From Megalobrama amblycephala (taxonomy: Eukaryota; Chordata; Actinopteri; Cypriniformes; Xenocyprididae): DNA of 64,000 nucleotides. Shown here one piece after another: positions 48,851-61,000 of the stretch (its first letter is position 1; the number at the start of each line of letters is the position of its first letter). Position numbers and translations under genes: made by a program. The notes under the pieces are model-generated. The model did not search any database, had not been told where the DNA came from, and saw only the letters and a program-made list of their open reading frames with translations. Location: positions 74,015,244 through 74,079,243 of the forward strand of contig NC_063044.1 of assembly GCF_018812025.1 (NCBI RefSeq), in the 5' to 3' direction.

Positions 48851-51419
48851 AATGTTGGCGATTCCAGCTAAATCGGATTTCGATGGATATTATTAATACT
48901 CGTTTGTTTGAAAATGGTCGACCAACAGAGAGATTTTCCGACTAGGACTGACTAATTAAACATTATATTTGATATTATATTGCAGAAGACTGCAATTGTG
49001 TCAGACGTTAGTGGATTGCTTCATTCATATCGCAAGTCTTCGTCTCAATGTGACGTTAGTTATATTAAATAATATTTAGAGGACGTGGATTTTGGGATGC
49101 AGGTAAAGCTTCTTCCTCTTTGTGCTTATCTTCTTCTTCAGTTTTATGGCTGTTTGCAAACCAGCTTAAATGGTGCATTTACCACCACCAACTGGACAGG
49201 AGTGTTCTTTGTGCGGTTCGCATTCTCCTGTGGATCAGAAACTTATATCCCGAATCCCAGACCATCTAAATATTAGGTGTAGGATGGGACAGCGAACCTA
49301 ACCTGCGCGAGAGAGTGAGTGTGTCCGAGAGCAGGGACGGATCTAGAAAAAGGGGTGGCATGAGGTCTATGAAGGGTGGCAACACCAAAGTAAGTGCCCA
49401 GGGATAGTTTTTGTGGATTCATGGACTGACATTCACAACTGTGTTCACAAATAGTATTACCACAAAGTAACCATCTATACTGTTTAATAAATAAATAAAT
49501 AAATAAAATATCCATCATGACTCAATATGAAAAACATCAACAGATTCTAAATGTTTCTGAGCTTGAATCACTAATCAAGACGAACAGTTGTATTAATACT
49601 AGAGGCTTGGATGGTATACATCACATGTTTTAGTGCAAGTTAAAGTCCTATAAAACCTTTTAAATGTCCTGACAACCTGAAATAACATAAGATTTTAGTC
49701 TGTAGATTTAGTCGACTAAAATCTAATTTAGTTAAATTGTAATGCATTAAGCATTTCTCTAACAATCCTACACACTGATATAGGTACATCTGATATTCTC
49801 CAAACTGTTTTTGTTCACCCAGCTGTACTTTGCTCGCCAAAGCGGGTGGTTTTTGACAGTTCAAGTGCAAAAAAGACACGAAAGAGCAAAATTCAGCATA
49901 TTTAAAAATAAATTGTAAATTCACATACAGTAGTTCAGGGGCAGATCCAGACTTTGTGAACATTCAGGGCTTAGCCCAAATATTTTGCCCAATGAAATTT
50001 TAATTTTCTGTTAACTGTCATAAAAGGAGCTTTGTTGTAGTATTGTTGAGTAAAGTTCATAAAATGAACATTATTTCTCAATGGAATTTGTAAAACTATG
50101 TTTTGTGTACGTCCTATAGGGGGGTCCGGGGGCATGCCCCCCAGAAGAAAATTTTGTACATTTTAAGGTTAAATGCATCAATCTGGTGCACTTTGAGAGC
50201 TCAAAATTAGTACACAGTGTGCACATTGACCAAAGAAACAGCATTGACTTGTACCTGGACATGAAAGATGGTTCAAACATATTTTTAGTTGTGATATTAC
50301 CTCAGTTTACATTGTGCTTTAGGATGCCAAACAATTATTACAATAATATAAAAATAATAATATAATAAATTTTAGGCCTATATAATTATTCATACGACAG
50401 TAATATCCACATATTGTAGCAAATGCACTCTAAAATAAATTTAAAAATAAAAAATATTTTACACAACAGTACACAAAAATTATTTTACACAAAAGTTACT
50501 TTACACAACAGTATAGGGAAATTACAATAGCCTACTTTTGTAGTAATTAATACGATAAATCCTTATTTTGATCAGCAGCTGATCTGGTGAGCAAATGTGC
50601 ACTTCTTTTTAAAACACGCAGCACAAACAGACTGTATATATACTTAATGACTGTAATTTCCTGTTTTATAAAGGCACAAAGCCATATCACAGTTTCGATT
50701 TAGTTCGTTGGCAAAATACAACGTTACAGACCATTTTGGCTAAGCGTGTTTTAAATTTCCGGTTCATTATGAAACGGTGGCACAGGGTCATTGATGGGAA
50801 ACACTGAATGAATGTTTAGCTGACAAATGTGCTAAAGTTGTCATATCAGCCTTCAACCGGACCAAACGAGAGTCTCGAGGCCTGCCGCTGCTCTGAGTGA
50901 GTGACAGGAGGCGTTTCTGTGTTCAACTGCGGTGTGCGTGAACTCGCTGTCGGACAGAAGACAAAAAGCGCTCCGGTGTATGGATACTGTAGAGAGCAGT
51001 ATCTTATAAGCAATCGCTTAGCATAAATGTGCGCTATTCATTAATTGCGAATCTGAAGTGCTGCTGCGCGAGGCCGTAGAGTGCGCAACAGCGCCGCGTT
51101 TCCCGCGGTTAGATCAGCACATTACACTTCAAATCTGCGCATCTTCCACACAGGACAGCAGTCCTGACTGGATTTCTTCCCAAATCGCCCCCCTCTTTCA
51201 TTTTCGTCTTGTTTTTATTAGTTGACGAAAATTAGAGTAGATTTTAGTCATAGTTTTAGTCATTCAAAACGCATTTTTATTTAGTCATCGTGTCGTTTTC
51301 GTCCGTGAAAAAATGTCGTTAACGAAAATTATGACGAAAATTATTCGTCAACGAAATTAACACTGTATCTAACTCCGATAGATCCACCTCTGTCCGGGAG
51401 CGAGCGATGCGATGATTAG
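48851..51419. other. Transposon-derived spacer upstream of receptor
   Basis: The promoter of the 40.6-48.9 kb receptor should lie just above 48850, but no TATA element could be fixed with confidence. Repeat traces include CAGGGACGGATCTAG at 49333, GGGGCAGATCCAGACT at 49937, the palindromic GGGGGGTCCGGGGGCATGCC at 50119, and TTAGTTGACGAAAATTAGAG at 51218. These are hAT-like termini and dispersed repeat. The frames at 49640-49963 and 49273-49518 lack motifs. Confidence 0.45.
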
Positions 51420-53180
51420 CTATGAATTAAATGGGTTCTGTTTAGAAATAACTAAACGATTGCCTTCTTCTGGGTTTAAAAGCTTCTTTAATGTGATTGT
51501 TGATCTCCTTTCTTCTGAAATTCTTCAGTTAGTTTACTTCTTTCCTCTGAATATCTATTGCACTGAATTAGTACATGTTCCACTCTTAAATCCACACCAT
51601 TCACACAATCCTGTAGGATGTTTTCCTATCATATGCATTGTTGAATAAGGTCCTGTATGTCCCAGTCTTAATCTAGAGATAATACAGTCTTCCTTCCTTC
51701 TTGTATTAAATGTCGATGCCTTCCCTTTTGCTTAGTATCACAATAAGATTGCCAGTTTTTATTGATCTGCCTTCTTATTATTGCTGTTTTTATACATTAT
51801 TTACATAGGCTGCATGCTGATATGTACAACTATAATATATTATTGCTCTTATGATTGTCGAATAAATCATTTTATTTTAGGGTCTTTTAACTAGTTGCTT
51901 ATTAGTATGCGTATTACTGTGATATTGGCTGTTCATTAGTACTTATTAAGCACATATTAATGTCTTATTCTGAATGAACTTATTCTACATTATTAATCCC
52001 AACACCTAAACTTAACAACTACCTTAATAGCAATTAATAATCAGTAAATCAGGAGTTATTGAGGGAAAAAATCGTAGTTAAAAGTGAATATGTGTTGATC
52101 ATTTTTAATCTCATTACATTTAAAATCTTCTTACATTTAACCTCCGTCTTATTCATGAGTGTGTGTACTCAATGAAACTTTAGTATTGAACCACATTCCT
52201 AAAATCTGATCACTTTGACTTGTTCTAACTCTTTATTATATAATTTCATCTCAACCTTTTATTTATAAACAACATATATTTGGTTTTCTCACTGAGAATT
52301 TAAAACCCAATTAAAACTCTTTAATCCAGTTATATAATTTTCCATCTGTCCCAATTGTATCTAATTTCATCAACAAACCCTCCTCTTCCCTAATATATCA
52401 TAAGCTTTCTCCATGTCAAAGAAAACTGCTATTATGCTTTCCTAATATCTGATTCCAGATTCATTATTGAGTCCTTTGTTCCCTTTTCACGTCTAAAACC
52501 ATTTTGATGTGGGAAAAAAAACAGATTATCTCAATTGATCTGTAACCATTTTTTCCATTAATTTACCTAAATGTGAAGTTAAAGTCGGTCTGTAATTTTA
52601 AAGTCCGCCTGTAGTCAATAATTTTGTCTCTTAAAACTCATCTTTGAACAACAAAATTACATATTTAATCGTTTTTTTCATGTGGAAAAAAATTCTTCAT
52701 GCCTTTAAATAGCTTGAATGTAACTCTACACCCTTGCCTCATTTAATATACACAGATATATAAATATGTTAATTAGCCCCACCTCCACTGGTGTTGATAT
52801 GCTAAAGCCCGCCGGCACATTGACGTGATTGTCTAGTTTCTGGTTGAGTCTTTTTATATTTAGTCATATTTTCCCAGTTGTGAGTTTTTTTCCCCTTTAA
52901 CTGCTATTGTACACTTCTCATTCCAGCATGGAGCTGTTTTTCCCTCCTTTTTCCTTTGCTTTTCAGAATTCATTCACTAGCAACACTCTGATACATCAAC
53001 TCTATATTCTTTCAATTATTCCTACATTCATCTTGATCATTTTCAATCCTTCCTCGCTCATTCTTTTGAATATTTTCCAGTCTGCTTTCCTGTATTTCCT
53101 TGTTTTACCTTCCTCATTATTTACAGTTGAACTCAGTATGATCACTACTAGCTGTACAATTTTTTAGTCTCTCCCATTTG
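51420..53180 (-). pseudogene. LINE reverse-transcriptase remnant
   Basis: The minus-strand translation around 52340-52500 contains QNGFRREKGTKDS, then FFDMEKAYDIL with downstream KLYNW-like residues. This is the LINE-type reverse-transcriptase region that normally reads F-D-x-E-K-A-Y-D. Stops and frame changes are frequent. Further antisense, T-rich coding-like sequence lies at 51420-51700 and 52900-53180. A repeat related to the 17.0-18.0 kb element interrupts it at about 52593-52830. Confidence 0.6.
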
Positions 53181-55740
53181 CATCTGTTGCTAATCCAAGT
53201 ATTATGGCACCGATCATCTCTTCCCGCTGTTTCATTTATAGCATCAAATAAACGTGAATGAACATCAGAAGGTATGTTGTTTCCCATACTGCATAGGTCA
53301 TAATGGCGGGCCTCTCCATGCAAAGTAATAAACATGAGACAAACTAAACAGTACAATTACACATCAAATATGTTTTTCCAAAGATGGTTTCTGTCATTTT
53401 AGGCAGTTTTTATCACGCTGATGTTGTTTTAATTAGTTATTGATGCTATAAAAACGCGGGTTTTGACGTCATGATTGACAGCTGAGATTGACAGCTTCTC
53501 TGAGTGAAGTAGTCAATGAAGGCCTTTTTTTTCTGGATTTTTGGGAGGAGATCAGAGCTTTAACTTTCATTTCTACATTTCCAGAACTGTTTATTTCAAA
53601 CCAACATAATGAGATTATTAATCGATTCTGCAGGAGTGTGGGTTGATATCGCGGCTCTACTTCACGTTCACTATGCTCAGACTCCAATCTCAAGACATCA
53701 ACCATATTGACACACTGGTTGCTTCAGTTACTCCAATGGAAGAGAGTGAAAGTGCGTTGTCCATCTTTTTTTACAGTCTATGCTTGCTCTGAACCCAGAC
53801 ATGCCAGCGTTTGGCTTTCTGGTGTATTTAGGACTTCTACAACTAGAGAGCAGCAAAAGTATTTATCTCCAACATGTTGATGTTGTTGATGCGTGTGAAG
53901 ACACTCATTGTGCAAGTAGGAATCACATGAGTAAACTGCTTAGCTTTGCATTTGGTGAAAACTCACTATTAGATTCTCTGATTCATTTGATTTCCTGGAG
54001 ATCTAGTATTTGTATTTTTGGATAATTTTAATTAGTCACCATCCCCCACAGCTTGTCCGGCCTCTCGCGTCACTTCTCTCCGGACAGCACTTCCGCTGCT
54101 GGATTACGCAATAAAAACCGAAGCACTGCACCAGAGCTTGAATAACCATGTGATCTGTGACATTGTCATATTTATATTCCCTCTAAACACCCAACTTTCT
54201 AAACACACATCTCAACAATCCTTTCAAATCAAAAGATTTGTTCTCACCTTCAGATTGAGAGCGCTGTCCGTTGGTCAGATGTTTCACAGTCCGGTCAAAC
54301 TCCAGGTTCGAATGCCCTTAAGGCTCGCTGGAAGCAAGTTACTCTGAGACTTTGAGAATCACCAATGGCACATTCTAATAGCAAAAAACACAATGGCATC
54401 ATTTTAATAGCAAATTTCAGAATAAAAATATCACGAGAGGTCTTCACTACCCTGTTATAAGTTTTACAGTATATATCTGGCAGGGGTTTCACCCACAGCA
54501 TTTCCTTAACTACACACACCCCCTGCTTCCTGTTAACCATTCGACTGTACCTTTCAATCTCCATTGGATCAATTTCAAGTTGCAAAGCACATCTTTCTGT
54601 AGGCGACTAGCCGCTTACATTTGCAAAGTGAGAGATAATTATTTAGGTTGCACGCTTTTACAGAGTTTCGGGTGCAGATTGCACAATCTAACATTGCTAA
54701 AGTGAGTGACCCATGCTGTACTTCCCTAAATGACATTTCTAACTGAGACTCGACAGGAAATCGGCTAAACCTCAAGTTCGGTTACAAACAGCATTGGGGC
54801 TTGTGGTTAAAGCCCCTCCTCGCTTCGAAGCCTTTCTAATTTTATTCAGAGACACAAACCTGTTGAGCAGATGTTCTTTTATGAGTTCAGTCTATTGTCT
54901 AAACGATCCGATCATCTCTTTTCCTTTCAAGCCGATCTTATCCGGTCCAAAGCAAGCTTCGCTCTTCTTCTTCCTCCTTTTCTCTTTTGCCTTTTTTCTT
55001 CGCATCTTTGATCTGTGTCATTCGCTGTTTGATAAGAATAAATCATAATACGAATAAATATTTACACGAGTAGTTTTGTGCATGTTGTTTGTATTTATTT
55101 GAAGTGCTTCAACCGACCATTCAGTGATAATCTTCATTTATTTTTGATCATATGACTACATTTTTATTGTTTTATACACTTTTCAAAGCACAAACTTTTT
55201 ATTACATGAAACAGTCCAAAAATGTCTGTCGTCCGGGATGCAAAGGCAGCTTTTTCCACCTTTTGACCAGAAGATGTCGTTAGCGTGCACCGTTTTTAAA
55301 AGCTTCGAGTAATGAACCTTTTCATGGCACAGTTGACATTGATTAGCATTGATCAGGTGCTTGATTAGGGTTAAATCTACATTTTAATATGCTCCTGATC
55401 ATGTGACTCGGATTTATTCTCAAAAGGATTGACATTACAGGCTAAATAGCACAAAAATCAAATCAAGTGATTGGAACGCCAACAAATGTGGCCAACAATT
55501 GGCTTACAACAAATGTTTGTGATGAACTGGGGGCAGCAATAATTTTTAATGAATTAATAAAACATAAAATGGTTCAAAAACTGCTGTATGTTATTTCCCC
55601 AAACATCTGTCAGCAGATATAAACAATAGCCGAACGATAGAATGATTTGTATTGTGAAAGTGCTGCAAATACCATTGAAATGAATAAAAACAATGTTTTA
55701 TATATATAATGCCTCCAGTTATGCAAGAAGAGTTCGATGT
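53181..55740. other. No gene recognised, 2.5 kb
   Basis: Short frames on both strands (for example 53469-53705, 54295-54585, 54794-55048) share no motif and no splice framework. The zone at 53440-53540 (TTGACGTCATGATTGACAGC) looks like dispersed repeat. Nothing else is supported. Confidence 0.4.
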
Positions 55741-57529
55741 TTACTCCTGCACACTTTTCTTCTGTTGAAGACTTCCGCATCTGATCTCATAAACCAGAAC
55801 AGCCACAGTAGCCACGCCCACCACAGCAGAGAGAGCCAATCGGATCACAGCTTCAGTGAAGCCACAACAGTGGATACGGTCTTCTGAGACAAGAAATGAG
55901 CAATGTTAAAACTAGAAATATAGTTTAGTTTGTGAAAGAATATAGTGCTGCTGATATACCTGCACATGTGTGACAGAGCTGAGTGTTGTTGAGGTGTTGA
56001 GTCTGGTTTCTGATGGGATTGTTCAGCACACAGCTGTAGGAATCATCCACACACTCCAGATGGAGAAGAAGATCAGACCGGCTGCTGAGATCAGACACTC
56101 TGATGATGGACAATACACTGTTTCCTTTGAACCAGGAGAGAGTCACATGACACATTCACCACAGCTGAACACACCAATGAACATGATGATGATGATGATG
56201 ATGATGATGAAGAGTCTCTGCTGATGACAGGAACAGGCAGACGAGCTGGAAATATTGGAGAATAAAATAATCAAGTCCATAAGAGTGCTGTAATATTTAT
56301 GATTTCATATATATTTAAACTTGATTTTAAGAATGAAATAAACAATTATATTAAAATGTTGATCATTAATATAATTAGAAGGCATGAAATGCAAACAAAT
56401 GAATATGTACAATTATAAAATCTTTAATATCACAATAATATAACAGTGATTAATGCAAAGACACCCCTAGTAAAAAAAAAAAAGTAATATATTTAAAATA
56501 CATTAATGTCATATTAACATATTTACTGACATATCTCTTTAGACTTACTGATAAAAAAAAATTATAATTAAACTTTATTTGGAGTACACAATGCACATTT
56601 CTTAATATTAGGCCTAAAATGTGTTTTAATGTCAATATTGATGAGGATTGTATGATATTTGAATAATATCGGTCTTTCAAAGCATAATATTTAAAGTGTG
56701 CCTAAAGTATACTTGTGATAGTTTCACTTTTGCACAATCAGATATACTTCAGTACATGTTCAGTTGGACCTCAGCACTACTTCTGCACGATTAAAGTGCA
56801 AAATGAGTTGTTCCAGTTTAGCAGACTTTAAGTATACCAGTTTAGTATACTAAAAAAGGTATTTTTATTAAGTACATAATATGCAACTATATTTTTAGTA
56901 TACTTAGCATGAAATAAATGTATTTCAGATACATTTTAGTATATTTATTTTTTCTCTAGGGACATAATCATCAAACAGAAGTAACTTCTCCTCACCATAG
57001 ACAGTGAGATTGAACATGTTGATCGTGTCTGTTCTGATGCTGGAGACTTTATAAAGTCCAGAGTCTGTGGTTCTGCTGTTGATGATGGTCAGAGATCCAG
57101 TCTGATGATCCAGTTTCAGTCTGTCTCTGAATCTCCCTGCAGCGCTATCATTATATAACCTGATTTATTGTTCTGTCTGTTGATTTTAGCTATGAGAATG
57201 TTTTCAAATTTCCACATTGGATCATTTCTCTGTAGTTCAGAAGGATCAGGGTTTAGAGTGACTGATTCTCCTTCAGTCACTTCCATCTTCACTTCAACAC
57301 CAAACACACCTGATCAACAAACATTTCAAATGTGTTTAAAAGTTTCACCACTGAGAAATATCTCTTCATTCTGCACAAAAGTGTTTGGGTATATTAGTCT
57401 GATACATCTTGAAAATATTATAAATCAAGGAAATAATAAAGAGCAGAATGATGCACAAATGACGCCATAAAAACACTTACCAGCTCGACTCCAGGAGCAC
57501 AAACACAAGAGAATAAAAGTCTCGAGCAT
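55741..57529 (-). pseudogene. SLAM-like receptor, short tail, two frameshifts
   Basis: Exons on the minus strand: 57529-57481 (signal peptide MLETFILLCLCSWSRA), 57309-56996 (V-like domain 1), 56245-55960 (C2-like domain 2) and 55883-55741 (EDRIHCCGFTEAV, helix IRLALSAVVGVATVAVLVY, then a 15-residue tail and TAA). Relative to the intact divergent copy at 58087-63075, exon 2 lacks one base after INRQNN and exon 3 lacks two bases (AG) after VVNV. Each breaks the frame, and the exon lengths 314 and 286 confirm it. Domain 2 starts with an expanded TCA (serine) tract. The tail lacks tyrosines, unlike the partner. Two independent lesions favour a pseudogene, although consensus errors cannot be excluded from one sequence. 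Confidence 0.8.
56465..56963. mobile_element. CCCTAGT-ended palindromic element in intron
   Basis: The ends CCCTAGTAAAAAAAAAAA and ...TTTTTTCTCTAGGG are inverted. The inside is rich in AGTATACTT motifs, like the 21965-25515 element but without its minisatellite. It occupies most of the intron between the two Ig exons of the minus-strand copy and is absent from the corresponding intron of the plus-strand copy. Confidence 0.7.
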
Positions 57530-58086
57530 TTTCCCAGCAGTTCACTGAACTGTTATAATAATATAATCAGGTCCTGCTCTCTTGAAATCATCGGTCTGAA
57601 GTGAAGCGGTTCAGTCGGTGTGAATACACTCCTCCTAGCTCCTCCCTCACTCACAGAACGACATTCAACATCATTTGTGTCCTGACAACATCTGAATCAG
57701 TTTACATGGTTTTCTTTCTCAAATCCAGATTATTTCAATAGGTTGAATGTATTATTACTCTTGATACACATTTAAACACTTAAATATTGAAACTTCATGT
57801 TATGTTCTTTCTCTTCACTCGTAAGACTTTAGTTTAGTTAGGGCCTATGGCATATCTGTGACGCTCAGTTCATGAATATTTATGAACAGCTACTGGACTT
57901 ATTCGTATTTGTAGGTTCATATAACAGAAAATGTTCAAATGACACCTTCATATAGGCTTCATGTGTCCAGTTCGAGAAGGCACATGCTGTGGAGTCTCTG
58001 AAGGGAGGAGTTTGTTCACACTTCACTTCAGAGACGTCTGCTCTGTTTCAAACATGACAGGATCTGATCATGCGAACAGCTCTGAG
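57530..58086. promoter_or_regulatory. Shared divergent promoter region
   Basis: The 557 bp separate two oppositely oriented signal-peptide exons. The two sides are themselves inverted copies near the genes: GGAGGAGT...TTCACAC...CACTTCAGA precedes each start. The duplicated unit therefore includes promoter sequence. No TATA box or specific factor site could be fixed with confidence. Confidence 0.55.
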
Positions 58087-61000
58087 ATGAAGATGCTCAC
58101 TCTCATCTGTTTGTGCTCGTGCAGTCTGGCCGGTGAGTAGCTTTAAGGCTGTTATTCCCATCGTTACTCAAATACTGGTGTGTTCACGCTGCTAGAATGA
58201 GTTTTCATTGAAATTAGTGCGGGTTTTGAACATGGTGATTTATAAATAGTTTGAAAATTACTAAAACTGTCAGAAAGACTTTTAATTGAGTAAATATTTC
58301 TGTTTGTTGATCAGGTGTGTTTGGTGTTGATGAACTGAAGATGGAAGTGTCAGTGACTGAAGGAGAATCAGTCACTCTGAACCCTGATCTTACTGAACTA
58401 CAGAGAGATAATCCAATGTGGAAATTTGAAAACATTCTCATAGCTAAAATCAACAGACAGAACAATACAATCAGGTTTTATAATGATAATGCTGATGGGA
58501 GATTCAGAGACAGACTGAAACTGGATCATCAGACTGGATCTCTGACCATCACCAACAGCAGAACCACAGACTCTGGACTTTATACAGTCACCAGAACCAG
58601 CAATGAGACGCCACTCAACACATTCAATCTCACTGTCTATGGTGAGTTAAACACTTTTACACTCTCATTAGTTTAATCTACTGTACTACAGTATATCCAG
58701 TAAAAAAGTTAAAATTATTGTCCTTTTTCATAAATGGTTGCAAATAAAAATAATTATATAAAAATTCCACCAGTATATAAACAAGATTGCTGAATTTAGT
58801 AATTTTTGTCTTTTCTCTGAAAGTCATGAACATTTCCACCACATATTATTTTGTTTGATGATCCTGTGATGACATCATTTTGCTTTTCATTTAATTTCAA
58901 AGATGAGTGGTTTATAAATGTTGATAGTGTCAGCAATGACCTGTGTGTGTGATGAACTTTTACTTGAGAGAGAAAGTGGACAGATAGAAAATAAAACACA
59001 CACACACACAAAATCACATTTATTCTCTTTTTTTCCAGCTCGTCTGCCTGTTCCTGTCATCAGCAGAGACTCTTCACTAAACTCTTCATCATCATCATGT
59101 TCATTGGTGTGTTCAGCTGTGGTGAATGTGAGTCATGTGACTCTCTCCTGGTTCAAAGGAAACAGTGTATTGTCCAACATCAGTGTTTCTAATCTCAGCC
59201 GGTCTGATCTTCTTCTCCATCTGGAGTGTGTGGATGATTCCTACAGCTGTGTGCTGAACAATCCCATCAGAAACCAGACTCAACACCTCAACACTCGACT
59301 CTGTCACACATGTGCTGCAGGTACTTCACTGATGATATCTGGTGTTTCTGCACACATTATTTTAGCACTAATGACCGTCTCTTTCAGATCTTCCGGTCTC
59401 GTGGACAGTGCTGATCTCTGCTGCTGCTGCTGCTGCCGCCGGATCTCTGTTGATTGTTATTGCTCTCGGGATCTTCTGCATCTGCAGGAAACACAGAAAA
59501 ACTGAACCACAAGGCAAGAATTACTTAAAACTTCTGTATTTGTAAAATTTGTGAGCCATGCTGAAAAAATGAGTCACAATGGTCAATAGAATCAGAAAAG
59601 TCAATTTTTAAAGGATTAGTCCACTTTTAGATACATTTTTCCTGATAATTTACTCACCCCCATGTCATCCAAGATGTTCATGTCCTTCTTTCTTCAGTCG
59701 AAAAGAAGAATGCAGAAACCGGAAGTACGTTCAAGGCGATATTTTGTGTTCATAAAGTATATACAGTTGCAATTTTTCCGAAAATGAGCGATGGTTTCTC
59801 TAGATAAGACTCTTATTCCTCGTCTGGTATCGTTTAAATCTCTTTGAAGCTGCACAGAAACTGTAAATTTTGACCTTCAACCGTCTGGAGGACATTGATG
59901 TCTATTATAAGGAGAATAATCCTGGAATGTTTTCCTTCATTTCTTTTCGACTGAAGAATGAAAGACATGAACATCTTGGATGACATGGGGGTGAGTATAT
60001 TATCAGGAAAAGTTTATTTAAAAGTGAACTAATCCTTTAAGAAAACAAAACAAAACAAACAAGTTAAAGTTTGCCAAGCAACCATACCTTAAATCCCTGG
60101 TAATAACACCAAATTTGTCACAAACCAAGTCAAAACCCATTTGAAAATCACATTTCATTGGCTCAGACTCACGCCATTGAGAATTCACTATGAATATCCA
60201 CAAAGTTAGAAGTGCTTTAAAGCGATACCAAACTTCCAGTCGTCCAGAAGTGAGCAGAAAAACAGCATTTTTCACAGTCAAAGGAAAGGTACTCCTCTCA
60301 GAAAACGAACAAATAAAGACACTTTTAGGTGTTTAATTTCTCTTTGGAGCATTGGGATCTCTAGACGAGGGCTTAATGAACTTATTTTTGTGAAAACCTC
60401 AAATTCGACCAACATTTTGTTTTGCCTTTTGCCAGAGCTCATTCTGACTCCTTTCTCCAGCACAGGTCACACATTGTTTCAGTAAGTGTTTTGTTTCTGT
60501 CACTTTTGTAGAAGCAGTTGAGACTCAGACAGACATCATTTATGCTAGACCGACGTTCTACAAAGGAAAGACACATAAACCGGTAAGATGTTTAATTTCT
60601 GTATTGCTTCAGCAGCGAATTACACACATTACTGTACACAAATGATGTTTTATTACACATTTCACATCATCTACCCAATCAGAATCTCAATAGTTTGTAA
60701 GAGCAAAACTGTAAGCATATCAAGGCTGTAAAATCAGTCTGTTCGCCGTGATGACATTTAAAGTTGCCGACTGCCTCTGTAGTCCGCTTTAACCACTTGA
60801 TAGCAACCGTCTTTTTCAAGATGCGTAATAGCTTTGAAAACTTATAGGGTAATTCTGATGTATTTTATTTTGTAGAATAAAAGCTTGTGTTAACCAAAAA
60901 CCATCTGACTTCTGGACGATGGAAATAGAAATACTAAAATCTTAACTCGGTTCTGGGTTTTGGCCTAGAAGAATGTGCACCGTTAATTATAAGCAACCCT

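Noticed and set aside
58214..58465. Minus-strand frame of 83 codons
   Set aside because: Antisense shadow of the V-like exon of the plus-strand receptor. The same shadow appears at 57168-57470.
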